Position numbers and translations under genes: made by a program
Shown here: one piece after another, positions 9,145 to 18,256 of the stretch
Position numbering within the stretch: position 1 is the first letter of the stretch
How the letters are laid out: the number at the start of each line of letters is the position of its first letter
Notes under the pieces: model-generated
The model's input: the letters and a program-made list of their open reading frames with translations, nothing else
What the model was told of the DNA's origin: nothing
Database searches by the model: none
From: an uncultured Caproiciproducens sp.
GTDB lineage: Bacteria; Bacillota; Clostridia; Oscillospirales; Acutalibacteraceae
NCBI RefSeq assembly: GCF_963664915.1
Contig: NZ_OY761810.1
Span: forward strand, 1,068,661-1,132,660
Direction of reading: 5' to 3'
Length of the DNA stretch: 64,000 nt

Positions 9145-10050
9145 TTACTTTCCCCCGGAAGAGGCAGAAGAAGCTGTGGAAGAGGAAGCCTGTGAACTGC
9201 CGGCGGCCAGCGCCTGCCCCTGTCCCTCAAAAGAGGTGATGACCATGACGTCGCGCACGGTTTTAACATCGACAAACGGGGTCACCTCCGCATAAAGCGA
9301 AACATCATAAGGGTCATTTTTTACCGAATTGACCGTACCGACCAGCAAGTCGCGCGGGTACATTCCGCCCAGACCGCTGGTGACAATGATGTCCCCTGCC
9401 TTTACCGTCGTGTTGGCGGTCAGGTAGCCAAGCTTTAAAATGCCGCTGTCCGCGAACTTAATATCGCTGCTGATAACGCCTGAATCACGGTTTACTTTAT
9501 CGATTGCGCTGATCTTTGTATCCGCCGAAAGAATCGTAGTCACTTTGCTGTAGCTGGCGTTTACGCTTGAAATCCAGCCGACGACACCGCTTTCGGTGAT
9601 GACCGGGTCATTGACGGAAATGCCGGCAAGTGAACCTTTGTCAATCTGAAAATTATAAAACAGGTCGTTCGGGTCGCGGCCGATGACCGCGGCGGAAACC
9701 GGTTTGAAATCCTGATTTTCGTTTTTTAATTCCAAAAATTTACGCAGCTGCGCGTTTTCCTGCTGATAGCTGTAGTATTTCACCAGTTTCTGGTTCAACG
9801 CGTCAATCTGTTTTTTCAGCGCCGCGTTTTCCGCAGCAAGTTCTTGGTTGGTGCGCGTGGCGGACTGTGCCGCGACAGCGGCGTTGTTGGTTACGACGGT
9901 GCTGACTTTCTGCATCGGCGTAGAAATCATGCTGAGCAGGTTTGCGGTAATCGAGCTGCCTGTGCTTGCGGTCAGGAGCATCAGCCCGAACATGATGAAC
10001 ACTACGGTGATTAAAAGCTTAAAGCCGTTGGAGTGAAAAAAATCTTTCAA
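9145..10050 (-). CDS. mreC: Rod-shape protein MreC
   Basis: A 301-residue bitopic protein: one N-terminal membrane helix (about 10-30), a coiled coil (about 65-110), then the extracytoplasmic beta-domain that polymerizes and activates PBP2. The conserved GxVG and D-P-Y-D-V-S-like stretches of the family are recognisable, and a Ser/Ala-rich tail ends the protein. GAGGTGCTGCTTTG precedes the ATG at 10050. The gene is separated from mreB by a 91-bp gap with a terminator-like hairpin, so mreC-mreD-mrdA may be expressed below mreB. Confidence 0.95.
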   Translation of the reverse strand: MKDFFHSNGFKLLITVVFIMFGLMLLTASTGSSITANLLSMISTPMQKVSTVVTNNAAVAAQSATRTNQELAAENAALKKQIDALNQKLVKYYSYQQENAQLRKFLELKNENQDFKPVSAAVIGRDPNDLFYNFQIDKGSLAGISVNDPVITESGVVGWISSVNASYSKVTTILSADTKISAIDKVNRDSGVISSDIKFADSGILKLGYLTANTTVKAGDIIVTSGLGGMYPRDLLVGTVNSVKNDPYDVSLYAEVTPFVDVKTVRDVMVITSFEGQGQALAAGSSQASSSTASSASSGGK

Positions 10051-10097
10051 AGCAGCACCTCCTTAATCAGGTTATTTTGCCCATCCGCCTCAAAGTA

Positions 10098-10126
10098 CAA
10101 AAAGCGGAGAGTGGCAACCCTCCGCT
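10098..10126 (-). terminator. Attenuating hairpin between mreB and mreC
   Basis: A 7-bp stem AGCGGAG/CTCCGCT (10126-10103) is followed on the minus strand by TTTTTG. It lies 16 bases after the mreB stop. Because mreC follows without an obvious new promoter, it is best read as a leaky terminator setting an mreB:mreC ratio (inference). Confidence 0.6.
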
Positions 10127-10141
10127 GAAATTTTCAAGTCC

Positions 10142-11155
10142 TTATTTTCTGTTGTTTTTATAATAGGAGGCAGGCATATTCACTTCAAGCAGTTTGCCTG
10201 TTCCGTCAACAACACAGTCCAGCGGACTTTCGGCAATATGGACGGGCATTCCGGTTTCCTGTTCGACCAGTTTGTCAAGGCCGCGCAGCAGAGCGCCGCC
10301 GCCTGTCAGCATGATGCCGTGATCAATGATATCCGCGGAAAGTTCCGGCGGCGTTTTTTCAAGCGTCGATTTAATCGCGTCGATGATCAGCGCGAGTGCG
10401 TCGCTCAAAGCCTCACGGACCTCCTCGGCAGAGATGGTCACGTTTTTCGGCAGTCCGTCCACAAGGTTGCGGCCCTTAATTTCAATGGTGGCATGCTCAT
10501 TTTCCTCGGTCGGGTAGGCGGAGCCTATTTTGATTTTCATTTCCTCGGCAGTACGCTCGCCGATTAATAGGTTGAATTTCTTTTTCACGTAGGAAATAAT
10601 GGATTCGTCAAATTTGTCGCCCGCGACGCGCACGGAAACCGAGGTGACGATGTCGCCCAGTGAAATAACAGCGACCTCCGCCGTTCCGCCGCCGATATCA
10701 ACAACCATGCTTCCGGTCGGCTCGCTCACGGGCAGGCCTGCGCCGATTGCCGCAGCCATCGGCTCCTCAATCAGTTCAACGTTATTGGCGCCGGCCTGAC
10801 GGGCGGCATCTTCAACCGCGCGGCGTTCCACTTCGGTAACGCCGGATGGGATACAGATGATGATATGCGGACGGGAAAAAGCGTTTGTCTTAATGGCCTT
10901 ACGAATAAAATGCTTCAGCATAGTGGCCGTAATATCGAAATCGGCGATCACGCCGTCCTTCATCGGACGAACCGCGATAATGGAGCCCGGGGTGCGGCCG
11001 ATCATTTCCTTTGCCTGTGAGCCGACCGCCAAAACGGTGTCGGTGCGAACGTCAACAGCGACAACGGAAGGTTCGCGCATGACAATGCCCTTGCCCTTCA
11101 TAAAAACCAATGTGTTGGCGGTACCTAAATCTATCCCTATATCCTTCGAAAACAT
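10142..11155 (-). CDS. mreB: Rod-shape-determining actin homologue MreB
   Basis: Actin-like ATPase that forms membrane filaments guiding lateral wall synthesis. Translation from ATG 11155 gives 337 residues beginning [15 protein letters not shown], the canonical MreB N-terminus with phosphate 1 motif; the 14 extra upstream codons lack homology. Phosphate 2 (DIGGGTAEV near 165), the adenosine motif (LTGGGALL near 290) and the connecting helices are all present. AAAGGGG lies about ten bases before the start. First gene of mreBCD-mrdA, driven by the promoter at 11355-11327 through a leader of about 165 bases containing a long perfect hairpin. Confidence 0.97.
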   Translation of the reverse strand: MFSKDIGIDLGTANTLVFMKGKGIVMREPSVVAVDVRTDTVLAVGSQAKEMIGRTPGSIIAVRPMKDGVIADFDITATMLKHFIRKAIKTNAFSRPHIIICIPSGVTEVERRAVEDAARQAGANNVELIEEPMAAAIGAGLPVSEPTGSMVVDIGGGTAEVAVISLGDIVTSVSVRVAGDKFDESIISYVKKKFNLLIGERTAEEMKIKIGSAYPTEENEHATIEIKGRNLVDGLPKNVTISAEEVREALSDALALIIDAIKSTLEKTPPELSADIIDHGIMLTGGGALLRGLDKLVEQETGMPVHIAESPLDCVVDGTGKLLEVNMPASYYKNNRK

Positions 11156-11246
11156 GAATAATTTTCCCCTTTCAAACCTGGCAAAAATAAAAATCATTTA
11201 ACTTACTTCAGCTATTGCAGATACCTAAATAAAGCGAATTTACCCG

Positions 11247-11283
11247 GTTATCTTTCCCCCGCCGCAGGCGGGGGAAAGATAAC
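11247..11283. repeat. Perfect 17-bp inverted repeat in the mreB leader
   Basis: Two 17-base arms (GTTATCTTTCCCCCGCC and its exact complement) flank a 3-base GCA loop. It lies between the mreB promoter and the mreB start, so it would be transcribed as a very stable hairpin. No T-run follows on the minus strand, so it is not an ordinary terminator. No other copy was noticed in the window. Confidence 0.9.
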
Positions 11284-11326
11284 GCCATTGTTAACCACTT
11301 TTCAAATCGTAATTGCTTTATTATTT

Positions 11327-11355
11327 ATTATAACCTCAAAAGAGCCAATTCTCAA
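11327..11355 (-). promoter_or_regulatory. Sigma-A promoter of mreBCD-mrdA
   Basis: TTGAGA (11355-11350), a 17-base spacer and TATAAT (11332-11327) on the minus strand. It sits between maf and mreB, so the shape genes can be transcribed independently of the zapA-maf operon. Confidence 0.85.
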
Positions 11356-11384
11356 CTGTTAATTAAGAATGCGCCCAATATTTA

Positions 11385-11954
11385 TTAATTTTCTTTCTTT
11401 GAATTTTTCAGCCCGGTCAGAATCCGGTTAATTTTTCCGATCGGCAGCCCCATTACAGTGTAAAAATCCCCGTCGATCCGTTTGATAAACAGTGCGCCAC
11501 GTCCCTGAATGGCGTAGGCGCCAGCCTTGTCCATCGGTTCCGTTGTTTCGCAGTAGGCGCAGATTTCGCTTTCGGTAAGCGGATAAAATTCGACCGAAGT
11601 ACATTCGTGCCCGCGCAGAAAATTCTGGCCGCTGATGATGCAGTAGCCGGTGTACACCTGATGCACGTTTCCGGAAAGAAGCCGCAGCATTGCTTTTGCG
11701 TCCTCCGCATCCTTCGGCTTGCCCAGCACACGCCCCTTGAATACAACTACCGTGTCGGCCGCAAGAACAGTATCCTGCGGATTCAATTTTGCCACCGCCT
11801 CGGCTTTTCGGGCGGAAAGCAGTTCCACAATCTGCATGGGAGGCGTTCCCCGCAGATATCCCTCATTGACATCCGAGGGGGCAACATTAAATTCGTAGCC
11901 GGCCATTTTCAGCAATTCGCTGCGGCGCGGCGATGAGGATGCAAGCAGCAACAT
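11385..11954 (-). CDS. maf: Maf-type nucleotide pyrophosphatase
   Basis: Maf proteins hydrolyse dTTP, UTP and modified or non-canonical nucleotides to monophosphates, and B. subtilis Maf over-expression blocks septation. The 189-residue protein starts with LLASSSPRRSELL, the signature loop, followed by the conserved ADTVV and GKPKD motifs near residues 70-80. It is the last gene before mreB, the usual place of maf in Firmicutes, and lies 10 bp after the DUF4321 gene. Confidence 0.96.
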   Translation of the reverse strand: MLLLASSSPRRSELLKMAGYEFNVAPSDVNEGYLRGTPPMQIVELLSARKAEAVAKLNPQDTVLAADTVVVFKGRVLGKPKDAEDAKAMLRLLSGNVHQVYTGYCIISGQNFLRGHECTSVEFYPLTESEICAYCETTEPMDKAGAYAIQGRGALFIKRIDGDFYTVMGLPIGKINRILTGLKNSKKEN

Positions 11955-11964
11955 GGGTATCCTC

Positions 11965-12231
11965 CTAATCCTTCACTTTTATTTTAATATAAGTTAAAAT
12001 CGCAGCCAGCAGCAAAATTGCCTGCGCTACGTTTATCCCGATCATCATGCCGAACGTAATTTTCACCACGGAAAGATTGAGCTCCACGGTTGACAGACCG
12101 AATTTTGCTGCAGCGCCCAGCCAGGAAAAATATTTTATCCCGGTACAGGATGCACCAATAATCTGCCCCAAAACCACCGCTAATACAAGCAAAATAATCA
12201 ACAAAAGTGTTTTTATGCCATTTTTTTTCAT
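11965..12231 (-). CDS. DUF4321 membrane protein
   Basis: An 88-residue protein with two hydrophobic helices (about 8-28 and 58-82) joined by a segment with a conserved-looking SWLGAAAKFGLS. It matches the DUF4321 family that accompanies maf in Clostridia; function is unknown. Its ATG overlaps the dut stop (ATGA), so translation is coupled. The conserved place between dut and maf hints at a role in envelope growth or division, but nothing in the sequence proves it. Confidence 0.85.
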   Translation of the reverse strand: MKKNGIKTLLLIILLVLAVVLGQIIGASCTGIKYFSWLGAAAKFGLSTVELNLSVVKITFGMMIGINVAQAILLLAAILTYIKIKVKD

Positions 12232-12689
12232 TTATGTATCCCCTGTTTTCCGGTGGAACCAAAAGCGCCCGCGCCGCGGACGGTTTCGTCAAGCTCGTCC
12301 GTTTCCTCAATGAAGGGGAGAAGCACCGGCATTATTACAAGCTGAGCGCAGCGTTCGCCGGGCTTCAGCGTGTAGGGTTTGTCGCTGCAATTGGTAATTC
12401 CGACCAGAATTTCGCCGCGGTAGTCGCTGTCGATGACGCCGACCGCGTTGGGAAGAGAGATGCCGTGGTTCACGCCGAGTCCGCTTCGGGCAAAAATCAG
12501 CCCGACGGTGTTTTCATCCGGCAGCGCAATGGCAATTCCCGTGGGAATTTTATAAAGGCCGCGCGGTTCAATGGTGAGCGGCGTGTCCAGACAGGCATAC
12601 AAATCAAGACCTGCCGCGCCCTCGCTTGCGCGGGTCGGCATTACTGCATGTTTATTCAGCTTTTTTATTTTTAAAACGGTATTGATCAT
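12228..12689 (-). CDS. dut: dUTP diphosphatase
   Basis: Trimeric dUTPase converting dUTP to dUMP, which limits uracil in DNA and feeds dTMP synthesis. All five family motifs are present in 153 residues: EGAAGLDLYA, ARSGLG, GVIDSDYRGEI with the catalytic Asp, GERCAQLVI and the glycine-rich GAGAFGSTG that closes over the substrate. GGGG lies near the ATG at 12689. It sits in the zapA-U32-dut-DUF4321-maf operon, next to another nucleotide-pool cleaning enzyme. Confidence 0.97.
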   Translation of the reverse strand: MINTVLKIKKLNKHAVMPTRASEGAAGLDLYACLDTPLTIEPRGLYKIPTGIAIALPDENTVGLIFARSGLGVNHGISLPNAVGVIDSDYRGEILVGITNCSDKPYTLKPGERCAQLVIMPVLLPFIEETDELDETVRGAGAFGSTGKQGIHK

Positions 12690-12698
12690 AAAAATCCC

Positions 12699-14765
12699 CT
12701 ATTCGATTCCCCTGTAGTAAAGTCCGCGGGTATGCTCCCCGTCGTCCGGGGCGCCGGTCAGATACCGGCCGATGAGCTCCTCCGCCTCTTCTGTGGATTC
12801 GGTGGTAAAGCGCAGAACGCCGAAATCCTGATTGCGCACCTCGTTCAGCCGGTCGGCCATGTAAAGCGGCACGGAGTTTAAAACCTCACTGCACGCGCCA
12901 TGACACTGCACGGGGAACCGGATTCCCCTGCGGTCGGTCAGAAACGGCGCGGTCCTGCAGTTTTGGCATCCGTCCGCGTTTGCCGCGGGGCAGTTGCGCG
13001 TCAGCATCAGCGGCAGACGGCCGTAAAGCAGCAGGCCGCGCGGCAGTTCCCCGCCGATGGCCGCGGCCTGCTGCAGCATCAGTTCAAACGAAAGCTCCGC
13101 GTCCGCAAGGCCGAATTCACGGTACCATTCCAGCGCAGCCGTATTGGTGATGTTCAGGGAAAATCCGCCGTGAACATTCAGGCCGAGTTCGCGGGCAAGC
13201 TCCGCCGCGCCGAGGTTTCCGGCCCACACGTCGGTGATTCCGGCGGTTTTGGCGGCTTCCAGACGGTTTTTTACAGCATTCTCCAGACCGAACATGCCGC
13301 GCGGAATTTCAAGGGCCACGGGGTAGCCGTTTTCCTTTAATTCCCTTATTGTATTGAAATCCGTATTGTACGGAAGATAAACAATTTCACATTTTTTTGC
13401 GCTCGGCGGCAGAACGGCTCCTGCAAAACGCGCGCGAAGCTTCATTTTTTTTGCCATGTGGTTGTTGGACAGCGGAATTTGGCACATTTGAAACGGAATT
13501 GCGGGATGGTTCCTGCGCGTCTGCTCCAGTTTTTCCAGCGCGGCGCGGCGCAGATTGTTCAGCGACGAAACCGGAACGGAAAGTCCTTCCCCGATTTCAC
13601 AAGTGACGCGTTCGGCATAAAACGGCGTGCCGCCCGTTTTTTTCAGCTGCCCGGCGCAGCGTTCCTCATCAATGGGGCGGTTGACCGCCGGCTGGGGCGT
13701 TTCGCCAAGAGTAGCGCGGGCCGTTCTGCCGTCGCTGTCCGCAGCAAGCAGGACGACCGGCTGATCTTTTTGAATCGTTAAATGAAAATATACGGGATTT
13801 CGTTGATATTCACGGTTGTAAAGGCCGTGCAGTTCGGAAAAGACCGCGCTTGTCGCGCCGGTTACGTCTTCCTTGGAGCGGATGCCGAACATGTCGCGCC
13901 CGAGTTTGCCGTCCACATATCCGGTGGTAAAGCCGGAACGCGAAAACACCGCGCCCAGATTTTCAACCAGTTCCGGCGGTACCGGTTCTCCGTCCGCCGC
14001 AAGACGGCACGCGTGCGCCGCCGCGGCAACGTATTCCGGCCGCTTCATACGGCCTTCTATTTTTGCACTGACAATGCCTGCCTGGCTCAATTCGTCCATG
14101 CGGCAGATCATGGAAAGATCTTTTAAACTCAAATCGTGCCCCGTTCCGCCGGTAACGGAAAACGGCAGGCGGCAGGGTTGTGCGCAAAGGCCGCGGTTTC
14201 CGCTGCGGGAGCCGAGTACCGAGCTGAAATAGCACTGCCCGCTCACCGACATACACAAAGCGCCGTGGACAAAAGCTTCCAGTTCAACAGGGGACGCCTC
14301 ATGGATTTCAGCCATTTCCCTGAGCGAAAGCTCGCGGGCAAGCACGACGCGCTTGAGGCCTGCCTTATAAAGCGCCGAAGCGCCGAGCGGTGTGTGGATG
14401 CTCATCTGGGTTGAAGCGTGCATCCGCAGACCGGGCGCGCATTTCTGCAAAAGCCAGATCAGGCCCGTGTCCTGCACCAAAAGGGCGTCTACCGGCAAAG
14501 TGCAGGCGTAGGAAATGAAATCGAGCGCTTTTTGCAGCTCGTCCTGCAAAAGAACCGTATTCACCGCAAGATATACTTTTACCCCGCGGGCATGGCAATA
14601 TTCCACGGCGGTTTTTAATTCGCCGTCGTCAAAGTTTTTGGCGCCGGCCCGCGCACTGAATGCGCTGCCGCCCAAATACACCGCGTCCGCCCCCGCGCGC
14701 ACCGCGGCGGTCAGGCTTTCCGGCGATCCGGCGGGAGCCAGGACCTCCATTTTATTGTTCGTCAT
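12699..14765 (-). CDS. Peptidase U32 family protein with DUF3656
   Basis: A 688-residue protein of the long U32 class. The N-terminal TIM-barrel half begins EVLAPAGSPESLTAAVRAGADAV, with the family Cys cluster GNRGLCAQPCR near 195, and a DUF3656 region follows. The C-terminal half holds a second barrel and a Cys set around CPAANADGCQNC. Long U32 proteins include the RlhA type, which hydroxylates C2501 of 23S rRNA; that role is possible but not proven. Start at 14765 is favoured; ATG 14750 is an alternative. The reading frame overlaps the end of zapA by 14 bases. Confidence 0.9.
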   Translation of the reverse strand: MTNNKMEVLAPAGSPESLTAAVRAGADAVYLGGSAFSARAGAKNFDDGELKTAVEYCHARGVKVYLAVNTVLLQDELQKALDFISYACTLPVDALLVQDTGLIWLLQKCAPGLRMHASTQMSIHTPLGASALYKAGLKRVVLARELSLREMAEIHEASPVELEAFVHGALCMSVSGQCYFSSVLGSRSGNRGLCAQPCRLPFSVTGGTGHDLSLKDLSMICRMDELSQAGIVSAKIEGRMKRPEYVAAAAHACRLAADGEPVPPELVENLGAVFSRSGFTTGYVDGKLGRDMFGIRSKEDVTGATSAVFSELHGLYNREYQRNPVYFHLTIQKDQPVVLLAADSDGRTARATLGETPQPAVNRPIDEERCAGQLKKTGGTPFYAERVTCEIGEGLSVPVSSLNNLRRAALEKLEQTRRNHPAIPFQMCQIPLSNNHMAKKMKLRARFAGAVLPPSAKKCEIVYLPYNTDFNTIRELKENGYPVALEIPRGMFGLENAVKNRLEAAKTAGITDVWAGNLGAAELARELGLNVHGGFSLNITNTAALEWYREFGLADAELSFELMLQQAAAIGGELPRGLLLYGRLPLMLTRNCPAANADGCQNCRTAPFLTDRRGIRFPVQCHGACSEVLNSVPLYMADRLNEVRNQDFGVLRFTTESTEEAEELIGRYLTGAPDDGEHTRGLYYRGIE

Positions 14766-15279
14766 TTTTCTTCTCAAAAAAGCTCATAAAGCCTTCCTGC
14801 TCGGCGGTGACGCCCGGCTTTTGCACAACACGGGAGTAGCTGCCCGCCTGCGGCCTTTGCACAGGGGAACCTGGAACAACCGGTTTTTGTACGCGAACCT
14901 CTTCGCCGGGCTTGTCCGCGGCGGGTTCTCCGTCCTCTGAAAGGCGGGCGCGCAGGGTTTGAACTTCGCGCTTCATGCGCTCTATTTCACGTCTGGCTTC
15001 CTCTGCTTCCATGCGGGCGTGGGAGGAATCCTCAAGATAGTCTTTGATCTGCGAGCGCAGATTATCGGCCCCGTTCGCGGATTTGTGAGATTCGTCGCAA
15101 AAGCGCAGAGCCGTAATGATTGCCGCCATGGTAATAGAGACCCGGTCGTTTTTGCCGGTGATATCCTCCATGGCCTTTTCTACTTCGTCGCCGATTGAGC
15201 GCACATAGCTTTCGCTGTCGTCCGAGCCGATCACGCACTCACAGCCGCAAATGTTCAATTTCACTCTGTTTTTACTCAT
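14752..15279 (-). CDS. zapA: Cell-division protein ZapA with extended tail
   Basis: ZapA bundles FtsZ filaments at the septum. The N-terminal 90 residues match the family (VKLNICGCECVIGSDDSESYV, then a helical dimerization segment), followed by a coiled coil rich in Glu and Arg (about 90-125) and a long Pro/Gln-rich tail to residue 175. Bacterial ZapA is usually about 90-110 residues, so the tail is an extension often seen in Clostridia. ATG 15279 is preferred to the GTG at 15297, because AAAGGG sits nine bases before it. First gene of the leftward operon. Confidence 0.88.
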   Translation of the reverse strand: MSKNRVKLNICGCECVIGSDDSESYVRSIGDEVEKAMEDITGKNDRVSITMAAIITALRFCDESHKSANGADNLRSQIKDYLEDSSHARMEAEEARREIERMKREVQTLRARLSEDGEPAADKPGEEVRVQKPVVPGSPVQRPQAGSYSRVVQKPGVTAEQEGFMSFFEKKNDEQ

Positions 15280-15744
15280 GAAGTCATACCCTTTCACTCA
15301 ATAGCGGATTTAGAATTGTTTACATTATAATATATTTTAACATAATATGAAAGAGCTTTCATCATTTTTTACACTCTGTTTATAATAGCGTTTTCAGGTG
15401 AGGTGCGGAATCTGTCGGTTTTAACAACAAAAGCTGCAACCCCGCTTTCTTAAATTTATGGATTTTATGAATATTGCACAATTATTGATAAAAAATACGT
15501 TGTAATGACAGGCGTAATTCTATATTAAGAAAAAATTAAAAAAAGCGCGCTGTTCCTTTAAAATGCGGCTGTTTTGCACCGAATTTGCATTCCGGCTGTT
15601 GTTATTGAAAAACAACCGATATTGGTATATAATAGACACAAATAGTATCATTGCATATTAAAATCCCTGTCGGGACTAAACGACGACATTTACATTCGGA
15701 AGCGCCGGAATTATTCGGCGGTTCCATTATATGGAGGACATTCT
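15280..15744. other. Divergent intergenic region zapA / glgP
   Basis: About 465 bases of AT-rich DNA with no credible coding frame. For the minus strand a TATAAT lies at 15329-15324 before zapA, with a poor -35 (TTTCAT, 17 bases away). For the plus strand the strong promoter at 15605-15633 drives glgP. Its leader can form small hairpins (TCCC-TGTC-GGGA near 15665 and CGCCG/CGGCG near 15705-15720). Confidence 0.7.
15605..15633 (+). promoter_or_regulatory. Sigma-A promoter of glgP
   Basis: TTGAAA, a 17-base spacer and a perfect TATAAT at 15628-15633. The start codon of glgP is 112 bases downstream, after a GGAGG. Confidence 0.88.
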
Positions 15745-18207
15745 ATGAACTACAGGCAACCGGTCAGCAAAATCAAAGAAACCATTTCGGCGACGCTTGA
15801 CCGCGTTTTCGGGGTCAGCCTTGAAAACGCAACCGATGAGCAATGCTACAAGGCGGTCGCCCTTACCGTGCGTGATTTGATGACGGCGGGACGAAGCGAG
15901 TATATGGCCAATGCGGAAAAAACCCATACCAAACAGGTTTATTATCTTTGTATGGAGTTCCTGCTGGGCCGTTCGCTCAAAAATAATCTGTTCAACCTCG
16001 GCATTGAAGAGGATTTTCGCAAAGCGCTGAGTGAAATGGGGCTGAAGCTGGACTGCCTTTATGAGCAGGAGCCGGACGCAGGCCTTGGCAACGGTGGGCT
16101 GGGCAGGCTTGCCGCCTGTTTTTTAGACGGCCTTGCAACACAGGGCTACCCCGCTACGGGTTATTCGCTCCGTTACGAATACGGCATCTTCCGCCAGAAG
16201 CTGGTGGAAGGCTGGCAGACCGAGCTGCCTGATTTTTGGCTTCCGGGTGGAAAAATCTGGATGCAGGCGGTGCCGGAAAAAAGCGTGGAGGTCCATTTCA
16301 ACGGACATATTGAGGATTACTGGAACAACCAGTACCATGTGGTAAACCATAAGGATTATACAAAGGTAACCGCGGTGCCCTACGACATGTATGTGGCCGG
16401 TATGGACGGACGCGGCATCAGCCGCCTGCGCGTTTGGGCGGCAAGCTCCGCCGAATTCGACATGAACCTGTTCAACAGCGGAAACTATATGCGCGCCATG
16501 GAACAGAACGCCATGGCCGAGGTCATCACCAAAGTGCTTTACCCGGAGGACAACCATATGGAGGGGAAGAGCCTGCGCCTCTCCCAGCAGTATTTTTTGG
16601 TTTCCGCAACCATACAGGATATTATCCGCCGCCATCTGTTTAAATACAGTACGCTCGACAACCTTCCCGAGCTGGTTGCCATCCACCTGAACGATACGCA
16701 CCCCGTGCTCGCCATTCCCGAAATGATGCGCGTGATGCTGGATGAATGCGGTTACGGTTGGGACGCGGCATGGGATATCGTGACCCGCACCATCGCCTAC
16801 ACCAATCACACGGTTATGGCCGAGGCGCTGGAGTGCTGGGGAATTGAACTGTTCCAGTCGCGGCTGCCCCGCATCTATCAGATTATTGAAGAGATCAACC
16901 GCCGTTTCTGTGCACAGATGCACGAAAAAGGCGTTGACGGATATAAAGTGGGCCGCATGGCGCCGCTGAACGACGGCTATGTGAAAATGGCAAACCTTGC
17001 GGTGGTCAGCAGCCACAGCGTCAACGGGGTGTCACAGCTTCATAGCGATATCTTGAAAAATACTGTGTTTCACGATTTTTATACCGAAATGCCGCAGAAA
17101 TTTACGAACGTGACAAACGGTATTGCCCACCGCCGCTGGCTGAATCAGGCAAATCCGGAACTTGCGGCGCTGCTTACCGGGCTGATCGGCAAGGGCTATA
17201 TTCACAGTGCGCAGGAGCTGCAAAAGCTCACGCAGTACAAGGACGACGCTTCGGTATTGGAACAAATGGCGCAGATTAAGCGCAGAAATAAAATCCGGCT
17301 CGCTGAATATGTGAAAAAAGAAAATAATCTTGTGATAGATCCGGATTCGATTTTCGACGTGCAGGTCAAGCGGATGCATGAATACAAGCGCCAGCACATG
17401 AACGCCCTGCATATTTTGTCGGTTTACCAGTGGCTGAGGGAAAATCCGAACGCGGAGTTTACCCCGCATACCTACATCTTCGGTGCAAAAGCCGCGCCGG
17501 GCTATTACTTTGCAAAACAGATGATCCGTTTTATCGTTGATCTGGGAAACACCATTAATAGCGACCCGCGTGTAAACCAAAAGATGAAGGTTGTCTATCT
17601 GGAGGATTACCGCGTGACGCTCGCCGAGCTTTTGACACCCGCCGCCGATTTGAGCGAGCAGATTTCGCTCGCCGGAACCGAGGCGTCAGGTACGAGCAAC
17701 ATGAAATTCATGATTAACGCGGCGGTTACCATTGGAACTCTCGACGGCGCAAATGTGGAAATTCATGACGCTGTCGGCGACGACAATATTGTTCTTTTCG
17801 GCATGACCGCGCCGGAGGTGAGCGCGCTCAAGCCGAACTATGACCCGAGGGCGTTTTTCAACGGCAATCCGGTTATTAAACAAGCGGTTGAAGAATTGAA
17901 TACCGGCTTCTGCTGCGTAAAATTCAATGATATTGCAGATTCGCTGGTGAATTTCGACCCCTACATGGTGCTTGCCGATTTTGATTCCTACGCAAAGGCG
18001 CAGAAAAAAGCGGAGGCGCTTTATGGCGACGCGCAGAACTGGAGCCGCATGTGCCTGCTGAATACCGCCAACGCGGGCCGCTTTGCGGCGGATCGGGCAA
18101 TCCGCGAATACGCTGATAACATTTGGAACGCCAAGCCGGTGCCTGAAATAAAAGAAAAAGAAGAAAAACCAGCGAAGCGTTCGCTTACCGGCAGAAAAAT
18201 AAAATAA
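15745..18207 (+). CDS. glgP: Glycogen/maltodextrin phosphorylase
   Basis: GT35 enzyme releasing glucose-1-phosphate from alpha-1,4-glucans. The 820 residues match the family length. The N-terminal part carries EPDAGLGNGGLGRLAACFLD, and the PLP-binding Lys lies in EASGTSNMKFM near 650, next to GTLDGANVE. GGAGG precedes ATG 15745 by seven bases. The C-terminal 25 residues are a Lys/Glu-rich tail. It is followed, after a 49-bp gap with a hairpin, by a GH13 enzyme that could trim branched or cyclic dextrins, so the pair looks like intracellular alpha-glucan degradation. No glycogen-synthesis genes are present in the window. Confidence 0.96.
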   Translation: MNYRQPVSKIKETISATLDRVFGVSLENATDEQCYKAVALTVRDLMTAGRSEYMANAEKTHTKQVYYLCMEFLLGRSLKNNLFNLGIEEDFRKALSEMGLKLDCLYEQEPDAGLGNGGLGRLAACFLDGLATQGYPATGYSLRYEYGIFRQKLVEGWQTELPDFWLPGGKIWMQAVPEKSVEVHFNGHIEDYWNNQYHVVNHKDYTKVTAVPYDMYVAGMDGRGISRLRVWAASSAEFDMNLFNSGNYMRAMEQNAMAEVITKVLYPEDNHMEGKSLRLSQQYFLVSATIQDIIRRHLFKYSTLDNLPELVAIHLNDTHPVLAIPEMMRVMLDECGYGWDAAWDIVTRTIAYTNHTVMAEALECWGIELFQSRLPRIYQIIEEINRRFCAQMHEKGVDGYKVGRMAPLNDGYVKMANLAVVSSHSVNGVSQLHSDILKNTVFHDFYTEMPQKFTNVTNGIAHRRWLNQANPELAALLTGLIGKGYIHSAQELQKLTQYKDDASVLEQMAQIKRRNKIRLAEYVKKENNLVIDPDSIFDVQVKRMHEYKRQHMNALHILSVYQWLRENPNAEFTPHTYIFGAKAAPGYYFAKQMIRFIVDLGNTINSDPRVNQKMKVVYLEDYRVTLAELLTPAADLSEQISLAGTEASGTSNMKFMINAAVTIGTLDGANVEIHDAVGDDNIVLFGMTAPEVSALKPNYDPRAFFNGNPVIKQAVEELNTGFCCVKFNDIADSLVNFDPYMVLADFDSYAKAQKKAEALYGDAQNWSRMCLLNTANAGRFAADRAIREYADNIWNAKPVPEIKEKEEKPAKRSLTGRKIK

Positions 18208-18214
18208 TACCCAA

Positions 18215-18236
18215 AGAAGGCGGGTGACCGCCTTCT
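18215..18236 (+). other. Intercistronic hairpin glgP / GH13
   Basis: A perfect 9-bp stem AGAAGGCGG/CCGCCTTCT with a GTGA loop, eight bases after the glgP stop. There is no T-run, so it more likely stabilises or processes the mRNA than terminates it. Confidence 0.6.
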
Positions 18237-18256
18237 GCATATTTGGAGGAATACCC

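Noticed and set aside
11247-11283. Ordinary rho-independent terminator
   Set aside because: The stem is perfect but there is no T-run on either strand, and it lies downstream of the mreB promoter.
16123-17016. 297-codon open frame on the minus strand inside glgP
   Set aside because: Antisense to the confidently identified phosphorylase; His-rich and without motifs.
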